Of a DNA stretch of 64,000 nt, positions 1-8,404 are shown piece after piece. Under the pieces are notes generated by a model. It ran no database searches. It saw only the letters and a program-made list of their open reading frames with translations, and was not told the origin of the DNA. Both the position numbers and the translations under genes were made by a program. Source of the DNA: Halobium salinum (GTDB lineage: Archaea; Halobacteriota; Halobacteria; Halobacteriales; Haloferacaceae); the NCBI RefSeq assembly GCF_026586625.1, contig NZ_JAODIW010000006.1, positions 1,401,061-1,465,060 on the forward strand. The letters are read 5' to 3'. Every line of letters starts with the position of its first letter. Positions within the stretch are counted from its first letter, which is position 1.

Positions 1-1
1 G

Positions 2-28
2 GGTGATGTCCGTGTAGCGGACGTCACC
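2..28. other. Hairpin downstream of tRNA-Leu
   Basis: Bases 2-12 and 18-28 form an 11-bp inverted repeat with one mismatch around a 5-base loop. It lies 3' of the leftward tRNA-Leu, so it could be a processing or termination structure. No function is shown by the sequence. Confidence 0.35.
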
Positions 29-45
29 GCACTGTATGGTGACAG

Positions 46-130
46 TGCGTGGGACCGGATTTGAACCGGCGGACCTCTACAGGACAGCGCCCTCAACGCT
101 GCGCCGTTGGCCTGGCTTGGCTACCCACGC
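46..130 (-). tRNA. tRNA-Leu (anticodon GAG)
   Basis: On the minus strand a 7-bp acceptor stem (GCGTGGG with CCCACGC) closes a class II cloverleaf. The anticodon stem CAGCG/CGCTG encloses the loop TTGAGGG, giving anticodon GAG. A long variable arm and a T loop TTCAAAT follow. The discriminator base is A, as usual for Leu. No CCA is encoded and no intron is visible. Confidence 0.93.
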
Positions 131-376
131 GCCGTGTGTCTTTCCGCACTACCACGTTCCCGACGCTCCATTAAAATCCCTTCCCTTTCGTCCCGTCCCT
201 GTCGGGGTCTCTCACCCCCGTCACGAGGCCGCCCGTCGGTCGGCCGGAATCCCGGACGGTCACGGGAGTCTGAGCAAGGATTATTCTCTCGGCCGGCGAA
301 TATACGGTCGAGTTCTACCAGGCCCTCGCTCACGCGAGCCGCGGGTGCGCCGGCGCTGGGGACCTCGGTGATACAC

Positions 377-589
377 ATGAGCAACACCTTCAACCTCGAC
401 TCCTTCGTGGGTCTACTGGCTCCCCTCCAGTTCAGCGGCGAGTTCCTCTACTACGCGCTGGTCTTCTTCGTCCTCGCGCTCGTCGCGGCCTTCGTCGGCT
501 TCCGCGGCGTCGCGGGTATCTCGATGGAGATCGCCCGAATCTTCGTGCTCCTGTTCGTGGTGCTCGCGATCGTCGCGATCATTCTGTAA
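377..589 (+). CDS. Small two-helix membrane protein, DUF1328-like
   Basis: A 70-residue protein that is almost entirely two hydrophobic helices (about residues 19-40 and 48-70) joined by a short loop containing FRGVAGISMEIAR. This layout and the central G-x-AG-I motif match the DUF1328 (UPF0391, YtjA) family of tiny inner-membrane proteins, whose role is unknown. I chose the ATG at 377 because it leaves a compact family-length protein; longer in-frame starts would add an unrelated arginine-rich stretch. It stands alone between tRNA-Leu and another small membrane protein gene. Confidence 0.72.
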   Translation: MSNTFNLDSFVGLLAPLQFSGEFLYYALVFFVLALVAAFVGFRGVAGISMEIARIFVLLFVVLAIVAIIL

Positions 590-706
590 CCGGCGCCCGC
601 CCTCACGAACGCATTTTCGTCCCGCACCCCCGCATCGACACAGTTCGTACCCGCACGGCTCTCCCCGACCGAACCGTTTTCGTCCGCTCGCTTCCTTTCG
701 ACAGCC

Positions 707-1267
707 ATGGAACTGCGAGCGCGCCGGCACGTCCCGGCGCTCACCGCTCTCCTCAGCGTCGTCTCGCTCGCACTCGTGTTCGGCGCCGTCCTCGGCGCTA
801 TCCCGGTCGACCGCGTCCCGCGGGCTCCTCCCGCCGTCCTCGACGCCATCCCGCACGTCAACGCGGTCGTCAGCGCCCTCGCCATCGGCACCATCGTCGC
901 CGGCGTCCGGGCGATTCGGGCCGGTCGGGTCGAACGCCACCGGACGCTCATGCTGGCTTCCTTCGGCCTCTTCGCGGTCTTTCTCGTCTGCTACCTCTAC
1001 AAGGTCGCGCTGACGGGGACCGCGGCGTTTCCCGGTCCGGAGGCCGTCTACCGGTTCGTCTACCTCCCGGTGCTGGGAGTCCACATCCTGCTCGCGGTCG
1101 TCTGCATCCCGCTCCTCTACTACGTGGCTCTCCTCGGACTGACCCGACCGGTCGCGGCCATCCGGGCGTCGAACCACCGGCGGGTCGGCCGCGTGGCGGC
1201 GGCGCTGTGGCTCGTCTCGTTCGTGCTGGGCGAGGTGGTGTACCTCCTGTTGTACGTGGTGTACTGA
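707..1267 (+). CDS. DUF420-family membrane protein
   Basis: A 186-residue protein with about five hydrophobic segments (near residues 10-32, 50-68, 79-100, 118-142 and 160-185). Histidines fall at membrane edges in the pattern IPHVNAVV, ERHRTLM and LGVHILLAV. This histidine-rich layout is that of the DUF420 family (YozB-like), sometimes linked to haem or cytochrome oxidase biogenesis; that link is inference here. The size is normal for the family. No oxidase gene is nearby, so context does not help. Confidence 0.7.
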   Translation: MELRARRHVPALTALLSVVSLALVFGAVLGAIPVDRVPRAPPAVLDAIPHVNAVVSALAIGTIVAGVRAIRAGRVERHRTLMLASFGLFAVFLVCYLYKVALTGTAAFPGPEAVYRFVYLPVLGVHILLAVVCIPLLYYVALLGLTRPVAAIRASNHRRVGRVAAALWLVSFVLGEVVYLLLYVVY

Positions 1268-1360
1268 CCCTCCCGGTCGTCGGTCTCCGGCCCTGCTACG
1301 GATTCCCGACATTCGACAATCGTCGCGGCTCCCTTGTCGCCCCGGAGCGTAGCCGTATCC

Positions 1361-1783
1361 ATGACGATACGAACCGAACCGACGACCGTTCCCGGAGACG
1401 ACGCGGAGGAGGACAGCGGACCCGACACGACGGTCGAGGTCCACGCGACCGGTCACGTCCGGACGGCACTCGGCCGTTCCCGGTTCGAGTTCACGTTCTC
1501 GGGGTCCACGCTGCGGGCGTTCCTCGACGCGTTCTTCGCGGAGTACGACCTGCGCGGCATGCTCCTCGCCGAGGGGGAAGCGGAAGCGACGCCCCGGGGA
1601 TGGGTCAAACTCGACCGTGACCCGCCAGGGACGTGGCGGAAGAACCCCGCGGGCGAACAGTCCCGACCGTACGCACGTATCCTGGTCAACGGCCGATTCA
1701 ACGAGAACCTCGACGGGTTCGACACCGAACTGCGCGACGGGGACCGCGTCGCACTCGTCTACCCCTTCATGTTCTGCTGTTGA
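1361..1783 (+). CDS. MoaD/ThiS-family beta-grasp protein ending in Cys-Cys
   Basis: A 140-residue protein. After an acidic N-terminus (about 25 residues) comes a beta-grasp-like region with the signatures LRAFLDAFF, YARILVNGRF and DTELRDGDRVALVYPF, as in MoaD and ThiS sulfur carriers. Family members end in Gly-Gly, the site of adenylation and thiocarboxylation; this one ends MFCC. It also has a roughly 25-residue insert rich in Pro, Arg and Lys. A normal E1/MoeB route is therefore unlikely as drawn. It may be a non-conjugating relative or use thiols instead. The ATG at 1361 is preferred to an upstream start at 1334. No partner genes are adjacent. Confidence 0.68.
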   Translation: MTIRTEPTTVPGDDAEEDSGPDTTVEVHATGHVRTALGRSRFEFTFSGSTLRAFLDAFFAEYDLRGMLLAEGEAEATPRGWVKLDRDPPGTWRKNPAGEQSRPYARILVNGRFNENLDGFDTELRDGDRVALVYPFMFCC

Positions 1784-1858
1784 GTCCGGCCGCTCGGTCA
1801 CACCACGGTGACGGTGTCGGGACGCGACGGACCGCGTCCCGGCTACGGTCGCTTCGGA

Positions 1859-3343
1859 CTAATCGTCCGCAGGTGCCGCCTCGGTCCCCACGTCCGGTCG
1901 CGTCACGTCGCGGTCCGACGGTTCGCCGTCGATGTCGTAGGGGTACTCCCCGGTCACACAGCCGAGACAGAGGTCGTCACGGGTCGAGGAGAGCGCGTCG
2001 GCGACGGCGTCGATGGAGAGATAGGAGAGGCTGTCGGCGCCGATGGCTTCGCGCACGTCCTCCGTCTCCCCGCCGGCGGCGATGAGCTCCTCGCGGCTCG
2101 CCATGTCGATGCCCATGTAGCAGGGGGCGACGATGGGCGGCGCGCCGATGCGCATGTGGACCGCCTCCGCGCCGGCGTCCTTCAGCAGGTCGACGAGCTG
2201 TGTCGAGGTGGTGCCGCGGACGATGCTGTCGTCGATGAGCGTCACCGACTTCCCCTCGACGGTCGAGCGGATGGGGTTGAGCTTGAGGCGGACGGCGCGC
2301 TCGCGTTCGTCCTGCGTCGGCATGATGAACGTCCGACCGACGTAGCGGTTCTTCATCAGCCCCTCCGCGAACTCGACGAGGTCGTCGTCGGTGGTCGCGT
2401 CCTCGTTCGCGGCCTCGGCGTACCCCGAGGCGAACGCCCGTCCGGAGTCGGGGACGGGCATCACTACGTCGGTCTCGACGCCGCTCTCCTCCCACAGAGC
2501 CCGCCCGAGGTCGCGCCGGGCCTCGTAGACGAGCGTGTCGTCGATGACGGAGTCGGGGCGGGCGAAGTAGACGTGCTCGAAGAAGCAGTGGGCGGTGTGG
2601 TCGCGCTCCACGAGCTGATAGGTGTCGAACCCGGTGCCTCCCTTCTCCAACACGACGAGTTCACCGGGCTTCACGTCGCGGACGAGGTCGCCGTCGAGCG
2701 TGTCGATGGCGGCGGACTCGCTGGCGAGGACGTAGCCGTCCTCCACCTCCCCGATGCAGAGCGGGCGGTTCCCCTCGGGGTCGCGAACGCCGAGCACCAC
2801 GTCGTCGTGCATCACGGTGAGGGCGTAGGAGCCGTGGATGCGCCCCATCGTGCGTTTGACGGCGCGAACGAGGTCCTCCTCCAGCAGGTTCCGGGCGAGG
2901 TCGTGGGCGATGACCTCGGTGTCGCCCTCGGAGGTGAACGCGTGGCCCATCCCTTCGAGTTCGTCGCGCAGTTCGTCGGCGTTGACGAGGTTCCCATTGT
3001 GCGCGAGACCGAGCGACCCGGACTTGAACGAGACGGCGAAGGGCTGAGCACAGCAGTTGTTGACGCCGCCGGCCGTCGGGTAGCGGACGTGACCGATGCC
3101 GGCGCTCCCGTTGAGGGAGTCGAGGTCGCCCTCGTCGAACACGTCGCCGACGAGCCCCATCTCGACGCGGCTGTGCTGCTGGAACCCGTCGTGGGTGACG
3201 ATGCCCGCTGACTCCTGGCCGCGGTGTTGGAGCGCGTACAGGGAGTAGTAGAGCGGCCGTGCGGCGGCCCGGTCGGCGAGGGAGACGCCGACGACGCCGC
3301 ACTTCTCGGTCATCCCGGTGGGTCGGACCCGCCCATCAGACAT
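1859..3343 (-). CDS. purF: Amidophosphoribosyltransferase
   Basis: Catalyses the first committed step of de novo purine synthesis, PRPP plus glutamine to phosphoribosylamine. The 494-residue protein has an N-terminal class II glutamine amidotransferase domain (nucleophile in TEKCGVVGV, then LQHRGQESAGI, HVRYPTAG, AHNGNLVN) and a C-terminal phosphoribosyltransferase domain with the PRPP loop VTLIDDSIVRGTT. The ATG at 3343 sits about 25 bases from a TATA-like element and puts the cysteine at residue 15, implying a short propeptide. The ATG at 3313 would put it at residue 5. A late CLGC motif lies near the C-terminus. Transcribed alone and convergent with the MoaD-like gene. Confidence 0.96.
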   Translation of the reverse strand: MSDGRVRPTGMTEKCGVVGVSLADRAAARPLYYSLYALQHRGQESAGIVTHDGFQQHSRVEMGLVGDVFDEGDLDSLNGSAGIGHVRYPTAGGVNNCCAQPFAVSFKSGSLGLAHNGNLVNADELRDELEGMGHAFTSEGDTEVIAHDLARNLLEEDLVRAVKRTMGRIHGSYALTVMHDDVVLGVRDPEGNRPLCIGEVEDGYVLASESAAIDTLDGDLVRDVKPGELVVLEKGGTGFDTYQLVERDHTAHCFFEHVYFARPDSVIDDTLVYEARRDLGRALWEESGVETDVVMPVPDSGRAFASGYAEAANEDATTDDDLVEFAEGLMKNRYVGRTFIMPTQDERERAVRLKLNPIRSTVEGKSVTLIDDSIVRGTTSTQLVDLLKDAGAEAVHMRIGAPPIVAPCYMGIDMASREELIAAGGETEDVREAIGADSLSYLSIDAVADALSSTRDDLCLGCVTGEYPYDIDGEPSDRDVTRPDVGTEAAPADD

Positions 3344-3365
3344 GGGCAATCGTCGGGTGGGGAAG

Positions 3366-3374
3366 CATAAAAAC
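3366..3374 (-). promoter_or_regulatory. TATA-like element of purF
   Basis: The minus-strand sequence GTTTTTATG is centred about 26 bases before the ATG at 3343. This is the spacing expected for a leaderless haloarchaeal transcript, and it supports that start. Confidence 0.6.
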
Positions 3375-3541
3375 CCCCGTCATCGTGCTCGTATCTCCAG
3401 TTCGGAGCGGAGAAATATTCGCGTTCGTGCATACATAGAGGGAGTCGAACGACGGCTCGCTCAGTCAACGGACAGCCGCCGAGATAGGTCACAGCACGTC
3501 GAAGAACGGTTATCTCTCGAGCCGACGTACTGGGCGTCGAG

Positions 3542-4072
3542 ATGAGCACTCAGAAGCACGTCAGAGCGGAAGCCGGCTCGGTCGGAACGAACCCCCTGCG
3601 TCTCGACCAGGAGAAGACCGAGCAGATAATCGCCGCGCTCAACGTCGACCTCGCCGACGCCTACACCCTCTACCACCAGCTCCACAAGCACCACTGGAAC
3701 GTCGCCGGCGCCGAGCACCTCGACATCCACCGCTTCCTGCAGGAGGCCTACGAGGAGATCGAGCACGCGGCCGACGAAATCGCCGAGCGCGTGCAGGCCA
3801 TGGGCGGCGTCCCTAACGCGAGCATGAGGGTCCTCGCCGAGGTCGCGACCGTCGAACCCGAGGACGAGGACGTGTACGACATCCGCACCTCCCTGACGAA
3901 CGACCTCGAGATGTACGGCGACATCATCGAGAGCTACCGCGAACACATCGAACTCGCGCAGGGGCTCGGCGACCACGCGACGGCCCACATGCTCCGCGAA
4001 CAACTCATCGAGGTCGAAGAACACGCCCACGTCATCGACCACTACCTCGAGAGCGACACGCTCGTCGAGTGA
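3542..4072 (+). CDS. dpsA: Dps-family ferritin (DpsA)
   Basis: A 176-residue Dps/ferritin-like protein that stores iron and protects DNA during oxidative stress as a dodecamer. It shows the ferroxidase pattern: YHQLHKHHWNVAG, then LQEAYEEIEHAADEIAERVQAMGG. The final helix is rich in His and Glu (EEHAHVIDHYL). Length and motifs match haloarchaeal DpsA. It is divergent from purF across about 200 bases, where a weak TATA-like GGTTATCT lies about 30 bases before the ATG. No binding site for a metal-dependent repressor is clear. Confidence 0.93.
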   Translation: MSTQKHVRAEAGSVGTNPLRLDQEKTEQIIAALNVDLADAYTLYHQLHKHHWNVAGAEHLDIHRFLQEAYEEIEHAADEIAERVQAMGGVPNASMRVLAEVATVEPEDEDVYDIRTSLTNDLEMYGDIIESYREHIELAQGLGDHATAHMLREQLIEVEEHAHVIDHYLESDTLVE

Positions 4073-4194
4073 GCGGTCGGGTCCCCGTCGACCGAGAGCG
4101 CTCGGTCTCTCGACCGGCCCGTCGTCGACCCGCGACCCCGGTCGCCGGTGCCGTGACTCGTTGACCCTCGCTAGCGGGCCGTGTTAACAGCGCA

Positions 4195-4371
4195 CTACCG
4201 GCGGAGGGGAACGGTCAGGTCGCTCGATATCCAACCGTCGGTGTTGCCCGACTCGAGGAACACCGACCGGTCGGGACAGCTCTCACAGACCGAGACATCG
4301 GGCCGTGAGCGCTCCTCCCGCACGATTTCCTCCGCGTCGAACTCGCGGCCGCGTCGCGTGGCTCCGTCCAT
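4195..4371 (-). CDS. Small conserved haloarchaeal protein with CxxC
   Basis: A 58-residue reading frame: a charged N-terminus (REFDAEEIVREERSRP) followed by SVCESCPDRSVFLESGNTDG and WISSDLTVPLRR. The CxxC pair and the ESGNTDGWI motif recall a family of very small haloarchaeal proteins with no known function; I recognise the style, not a named product. Two Cys suggest metal binding only if it dimerises or binds a partner. The start is the only in-frame ATG and lies just left of the L37e gene. Confidence 0.6.
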   Translation of the reverse strand: MDGATRRGREFDAEEIVREERSRPDVSVCESCPDRSVFLESGNTDGWISSDLTVPLRR

Positions 4372-4491
4372 CGAGCCGGATTAGGCAGACCTAAAAGAAA
4401 AAGGGCGCGGTCCGCGACGAGCGTCGCCGCGACTACCAGATGGGAGCACCGCCGCTCGACGGGGTGGAGAACGAGAGAGAAAGCCGGGGTG

Positions 4492-4665
4492 TTACTCGCC
4501 CTTCTTCGACTGCCACTCGTAGCTCCGACGCTTCGCCGACTTGCCGAAGCCACAGGAGGAGCAGACCTTCTTCTTCTTGTGGTAGGACTTCTCGCCGCAG
4601 CGACGACACTTCACGTGGACCTTCTTGTTCTTCTTGCCCTGGGTGGGTGTTCCGGCGCCCGTCAT
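4492..4665 (-). CDS. rpl37e: 50S ribosomal protein L37e
   Basis: A 57-residue basic zinc-ribbon protein with [20 protein letters not shown], two CxxC pairs that bind one zinc, then a lysine/arginine-rich tail ending YEWQSKKGE. This is ribosomal protein L37e of the large subunit. Its ATG overlaps the stop of the upstream lsm gene in an ATGA (4662-4665), so the two are translationally coupled. The lsm-rpl37e pair is a conserved archaeal arrangement. Confidence 0.95.
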   Translation of the reverse strand: MTGAGTPTQGKKNKKVHVKCRRCGEKSYHKKKKVCSSCGFGKSAKRRSYEWQSKKGE

Positions 4666-4901
4666 GCTTTGATTGCGACGACGTTGTCGCCACGGATAAT
4701 CGTTGTGTCTTCGACCGACTCGACGTCCAGGTCGCCCAGGGCGTCGTCGAGGGTCGGGGCGTCCGCAGCGTCTTCCAGCACCACGTTCATGTGCTGGTCG
4801 TACCCGGCGAGCACCCCGAAGAAGGCGGTGCCGTCCTTCAGGGAGACGGTCACCGGTTCGTCGAGAGATGCCTCGAGCACGTCGAGAGGTCGGCCGCTCA
4901 T
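4662..4901 (-). CDS. lsm: Sm-like (Lsm) RNA-binding protein
   Basis: A 79-residue archaeal Sm-like protein, expected to form a heptameric ring that binds U-rich RNA. The Sm1 motif is visible as [20 protein letters not shown] with [10 protein letters not shown] following, and Sm2 as [12 protein letters not shown]. It is the first gene of the lsm-rpl37e operon and has a TATA-like element at the right distance for a leaderless start. Confidence 0.95.
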   Translation of the reverse strand: MSGRPLDVLEASLDEPVTVSLKDGTAFFGVLAGYDQHMNVVLEDAADAPTLDDALGDLDVESVEDTTIIRGDNVVAIKA

Positions 4902-4923
4902 GGGTTCAACGCGTCCCGTCCGA

Positions 4924-4932
4924 CTATTAAAC
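4924..4932 (-). promoter_or_regulatory. TATA-like element of lsm-rpl37e
   Basis: Minus-strand GTTTAATAG is centred about 27 bases before the lsm ATG at 4901. Confidence 0.55.
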
Positions 4933-5015
4933 GTACCGGAAGACCGGTGGAAGCGGCGGTTCTCGGCCGGTTCACCCCCGGACTGCCCGCCAGCCGTGGG
5001 TGGGACCTTCGGCGC

Positions 5016-6110
5016 TCAGCGGTCGTCCCCGGCACCCTCGGCGCCGTCGAGACCAGTTCCATCGCCGTGGTCGGGGTCTCGGCCGTCGCCGACCCCGTTT
5101 CCGTCACCGTCCACCCGGCTCGCCGACGGCGGTTCGTCCGCCGTCGGCTCCGCCGCCCGCCGCTCCCCGTCCCTGACCGCGACGGCCGCCTCGCCGCTGG
5201 TCTCGTCGAAGACGAGGTGCTGGTGCGGGTAGGGTATCTCCACGTCGACGTCGGGTTCGTGGAGTCGGCCCCAGAGTCGCGTCTGGACCTTCGAGCGGAC
5301 CGTCAGCAGCTTGTAGGGGGTCTTCGCCCAGTACCGAAGGGTGAGGAGGACGCCGTGGTCGCCGTACTCGTCGATGTAGCAGGTGGGCTTCGCCGGGTAG
5401 CGGGCCGCACCGATACGAATGTCCGGCCCTCCTTCGACCACGTCGTCCACGCCGCCGGCGGCGGACTCTATCACGTCGCGGGCCTGTGGGATGTCCGACT
5501 CGTAGGTGACGAGGATGCTGAGTCGGAGTCGGGTCCTAGTGTCCTCCGCAGAGTAGTTGATGACGTCCCGTTCGCGGATGTCGGAGTTCGGGATGACGAG
5601 GAACGTGTTGTCGAGGGTGATGAGTTTCGTGTACCGAAGCGTGATGTCCTCGACGAACCCTCGCTGGCCGGAGTCGAGTTCGACCATGTCGCCCACCTCG
5701 TAGGGCTGGTCCGCGAGGACGAACAGCCCGCCGATGAGGCTCCCGATGATGGGCGCGAGCACGAGACCCAGGACGGCGGAGAACACCGTCACGGAGAGGA
5801 CGATGTCGGGGAAGCCGAGGCCGAGAATGGCGCCGGTGGCGACCGACCCGAGAACGAGCGTTCCGAGTCGAATCCCGCGCAGCACCGTCTGAGCGACGCT
5901 CTGTCGCTGGAATCGCCGAGCGATTGGTCGGCCCAGCAGTCTGACGAGGTACGTCGAGAGGTAGTAGAACGCGAGGAGCGTCAGGACCCCGAGGGCGACC
6001 TGGACGAAGGGGACGAACTCCCTCGCGAGGTACTGGCGGAGGAACGCCCGTACCGGGTCCGACGCCTGTCCGGCCTGCGCGACCCCGCCGAGCGCCGAAC
6101 CGAGTGTCAC
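5016..6110 (-). CDS. MscS-family mechanosensitive channel
   Basis: A 364-residue membrane protein. It has three to four hydrophobic helices in the first 150 residues. The MscS pore/beta-domain region follows, with IIGSLIGGLFVLADQPYEVG, VELDSGQRGFVEDITLRYT and FLVIPNSDIRERDVINYS. The C-terminus (about residues 315-364) is a low-complexity acidic Gly/Asp tail, presumably cytoplasmic and disordered. Family members open under membrane tension to release osmolytes. The start is a GTG; an ATG start is not available nearby. It stands alone between lsm and a divergent PAC2 gene. Confidence 0.9.
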   Translation of the reverse strand: MTLGSALGGVAQAGQASDPVRAFLRQYLAREFVPFVQVALGVLTLLAFYYLSTYLVRLLGRPIARRFQRQSVAQTVLRGIRLGTLVLGSVATGAILGLGFPDIVLSVTVFSAVLGLVLAPIIGSLIGGLFVLADQPYEVGDMVELDSGQRGFVEDITLRYTKLITLDNTFLVIPNSDIRERDVINYSAEDTRTRLRLSILVTYESDIPQARDVIESAAGGVDDVVEGGPDIRIGAARYPAKPTCYIDEYGDHGVLLTLRYWAKTPYKLLTVRSKVQTRLWGRLHEPDVDVEIPYPHQHLVFDETSGEAAVAVRDGERRAAEPTADEPPSASRVDGDGNGVGDGRDPDHGDGTGLDGAEGAGDDR

Positions 6111-6269
6111 GTTCGCCCCTCCGGCCCGCGTGAAAAAACGTTGTCGCTACTGGTCGCCACCGCTCGTCCCCGTCCGGGCCGGACGTCCCGAACCGCGTCG
6201 GATGGGGCTGGAGGGCACTGCCCTCGACGCCGGGCAACGGCTAAGCACGGGGCGCGAGTACCACGGTCC

Positions 6270-7010
6270 ATGCTCTTCGGAGACCGGCGGCTTCCCGACT
6301 TCACCGTCTCACACGACTCGACACCCGGCGGGACGCTCCTCGCCGGGTTCTCGGAGTTCGGCCTCGCCGGACTCACCGCGGTCGACTTCCTCGTCGACCA
6401 CCTCGACCTGGAGGAGACCGGCCACATCACCGCGGCGGGACTCCCCTCGATAACCCCGTTCGCGGACGGCAAGCCGCGACATCCCACGCGGCTCTACTCG
6501 CGCGACGACCTCGACGTGACCGTCCTCGTCGGCGAGCTGTACGTCCCGCCGGGGGTCGCCGGCCCGTTCAGCGAGGCCGTCCTCGACTGGACCGAGGGGA
6601 GCGGCGTCGAGGAGGTGGCCGTGCTCGCCGGCATCCCGGTCGCCCACGGCCCCGAGGGCCACCGGGCCTACTACGTCGCCAGCGACGACTACCGCGAGCG
6701 CCGGTTGGGCGACACCGACATCGAAGCGATGGGCGCCGGGTTCCTCGACGGCACCCGCGGGGCGCTGATGGAACGGGGGCTCTCCTCGCCGCTGGGTGTC
6801 TGTGTGTACCTCACGCCGGTTCACCGGCAGGCCCCGGACGTCGAGGCGGCGGTCCGGCTCGTCGACGCGGTGGAGTCGGTGTACGACCTCGGGGTGGACA
6901 CCGAGCCGCTGGCGTCGTTCGCCTCGGAGGTGAGCCAGTACTACCGAGAGCTGGCCAGCCGACTGGAGGATCGCGAGACCGAGGAGCCGGGCGACCGGAT
7001 GTACATGTGA
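6270..7010 (+). CDS. PAC2-family (proteasome assembly chaperone-like) protein
   Basis: A 246-residue protein with the PAC2 fold signatures: an early GTLLAGFSEFGLAGLTAVDF, IGELYVPP-like LVGELYVPPGVAG, and VAVLAGIPVAHGPEG. Archaeal PAC2 proteins resemble eukaryotic proteasome assembly chaperones Pba1/Pba2, but their function in Halobacteria is unproven. The ATG at 6270 gives family length; a far longer upstream extension in the same frame is ruled out because it runs antisense through the MscS, lsm and L37e genes. It may be monocistronic, with an inverted repeat at 7082 between it and the TrmB-like gene. Confidence 0.85.
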   Translation: MLFGDRRLPDFTVSHDSTPGGTLLAGFSEFGLAGLTAVDFLVDHLDLEETGHITAAGLPSITPFADGKPRHPTRLYSRDDLDVTVLVGELYVPPGVAGPFSEAVLDWTEGSGVEEVAVLAGIPVAHGPEGHRAYYVASDDYRERRLGDTDIEAMGAGFLDGTRGALMERGLSSPLGVCVYLTPVHRQAPDVEAAVRLVDAVESVYDLGVDTEPLASFASEVSQYYRELASRLEDRETEEPGDRMYM

Positions 7011-7081
7011 CAGTAGCCGCGCCGTCGCCCCGTCGACGGTCAGACGGGACGAACCTGCGAGGACGTTTCTGATACAACCGG

Positions 7082-7108
7082 CTTCCGAAAGTACGTGCTA
7101 CTCGGAAG
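7082..7108. promoter_or_regulatory. Inverted repeat upstream of trmB-like gene
   Basis: CTTCCGA at 7082-7088 and TCGGAAG at 7102-7108 form a perfect 7-bp dyad with a 13-base spacer. It lies 40-66 bases before the regulator's ATG and just upstream of a possible TATA element near 7117-7125. That position suits an autoregulatory operator. It could instead be part of a terminator for the PAC2 gene. Confidence 0.4.
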
Positions 7109-7147
7109 TCAGTAAACCACTTACGTGCGGAGGTCGGTGGTGCCCGT

Positions 7148-8203
7148 ATGGCAGACGACCTCCGCGTGACGATGGAACGCGTCGGGGAGCGGTTCAACCT
7201 CGGCGAGTACGAAATCGAGGCGTACCTCGCGGTGCTCGAACACGGCGAGCTCACCGCGAGCGAAATCGCCGACTCGACGGACATCCCCCAGCCACGCGTG
7301 TACGACACCGTCCGAAGCCTCTCGGACCGCGGACTGGTCGAGCTTCGGGAGTCCCGCCCGATGAAGATCGTCGCCGTCGACCCCGACGACGCCTTCGGCA
7401 ACATCCAGGACTCGCTGACGAACCTGGTCGACGAGCTCGGTGCACGTTACACCGCACCCGCACGCGACACCGAGGCCGTCTCGCTCGTGAAGTCGCGCTC
7501 GACCATCCTCCGGTACGTCGAAGAGGTCGTCGAGAACGCGGAGTTCGAACTCGTGCTCTCGCTGACGCCGGACCTGCTCCGACGGTTCTACGAGGACCTC
7601 GAAGCCGCCGTCGACCGAGGGGTGAGCGTCGACCTGCTCGTGACGCCCGCCAGTCGTGCCCCCGACCCGGAGGAGTTCGACTATCTCACGGTCGCGACTC
7701 ACGTCCGCGCCCGCCGCGGCATCACGACGCCCGTCGTCGCCGTCGCCGACGGGGAGTACTCCGTCTACGCCACGCAGGACGCCCTGCGCGACGACCGCGA
7801 CCGCTACGGCGTCATCTTCAACCGCTCCGCGCTCGGGTTCCTCGTCTCCGGGTTCTTCGGCACCGTGCTGTGGACCACCGCCGAGCCGCTCGTCTCGAAC
7901 CAGACCGACCAGCCGTTCCCGCGTCGGTACTCCTCCATCCGTCGCGCCGTCAAGGACATCCGCGAACTCGGCGGGGAGTTCTACGCCACCGTCGAGGGCC
8001 GACACGTCGAGACCGGCAACGACATCACCGTCCAGGGGATGGTCGTCTCGATAGACTTCGAGGAGAGCGAGGAGGTCGCCTCGATGGTCGTCGAGACCGA
8101 AGAGGGCGACGAGTACAGCGTCGGCGGCCTAGTCGCCGCGCTCGAGGACATCGAGGGCCAGGACATCCTCCTCGGGCGGGACGAAGTGCCGGAACGACAG
8201 TGA
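7148..8203 (+). CDS. TrmB-family transcriptional regulator
   Basis: A 351-residue regulator. The N-terminal winged helix (about residues 15-85) reads [20 protein letters not shown], then [20 protein letters not shown] and [11 protein letters not shown], typical of TrmB proteins. A central phospholipase-D-like sensor region (about residues 110-230) and a C-terminal TrmB sugar-binding-type domain follow. TrmB proteins control sugar transport and central carbon genes in archaea; the target here is unknown. An inverted repeat upstream may be its own operator. Confidence 0.9.
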   Translation: MADDLRVTMERVGERFNLGEYEIEAYLAVLEHGELTASEIADSTDIPQPRVYDTVRSLSDRGLVELRESRPMKIVAVDPDDAFGNIQDSLTNLVDELGARYTAPARDTEAVSLVKSRSTILRYVEEVVENAEFELVLSLTPDLLRRFYEDLEAAVDRGVSVDLLVTPASRAPDPEEFDYLTVATHVRARRGITTPVVAVADGEYSVYATQDALRDDRDRYGVIFNRSALGFLVSGFFGTVLWTTAEPLVSNQTDQPFPRRYSSIRRAVKDIRELGGEFYATVEGRHVETGNDITVQGMVVSIDFEESEEVASMVVETEEGDEYSVGGLVAALEDIEGQDILLGRDEVPERQ

Positions 8204-8246
8204 ACGCGCGGCGTTCGTCGTTCCCGCGAGTGTAGCGAGCGGGGGC

Positions 8247-8270
8247 CAGCGAGAGCTTGCTCTCGCGCTG
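8247..8270. terminator. Hairpin between convergent genes
   Basis: CAGC-GAGAGC and GCTCTC-(GC)-GCTG pair around a 2-base loop with a 2-base bulge. A smaller stem (8223-8227 with 8239-8243) precedes it. Its position between the convergent trmB-like and methyltransferase genes suggests termination, but no T-run follows. Confidence 0.3.
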
Positions 8271-8286
8271 CCGCGCAACTTACCGT

Positions 8287-8397
8287 CGTGGAGGTAGAGC
8301 CGCCGGAGCGCCGATGAACGGCGAGCCGCTCGTCGGCTCGCCTATCACTGGCGTGGAGGTAGAGCCGCCCCGACCGCCGGAGCGCCGATGAACGGCG
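8287..8397. repeat. Imperfect intergenic tandem duplication
   Basis: The 18-base block starting CGTGGAGGTAGAGCC occurs at 8287-8304 and 8352-8369, and the 22-base block GCCGGAGCGCCGATG... at 8302-8323 and 8376-8397. The second copy carries a 5-base insertion (CCGAC) between blocks, and the two units are separated by 28 bases. They lie between two convergent genes. Confidence 0.8.
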
Positions 8398-8404
8398 CGC
8401 CAAC

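Noticed and set aside
1808-3211. Long open frame on the plus strand opposite purF
   Set aside because: It is the antisense shadow of purF in GC-rich DNA; the purF motifs are unambiguous and the plus-strand product has no domain.
4440-6260. Very long plus-strand frame before the PAC2 gene
   Set aside because: It runs antisense through L37e, lsm and the MscS channel and has low-complexity sequence. Only the part from 6270 is a recognisable protein.
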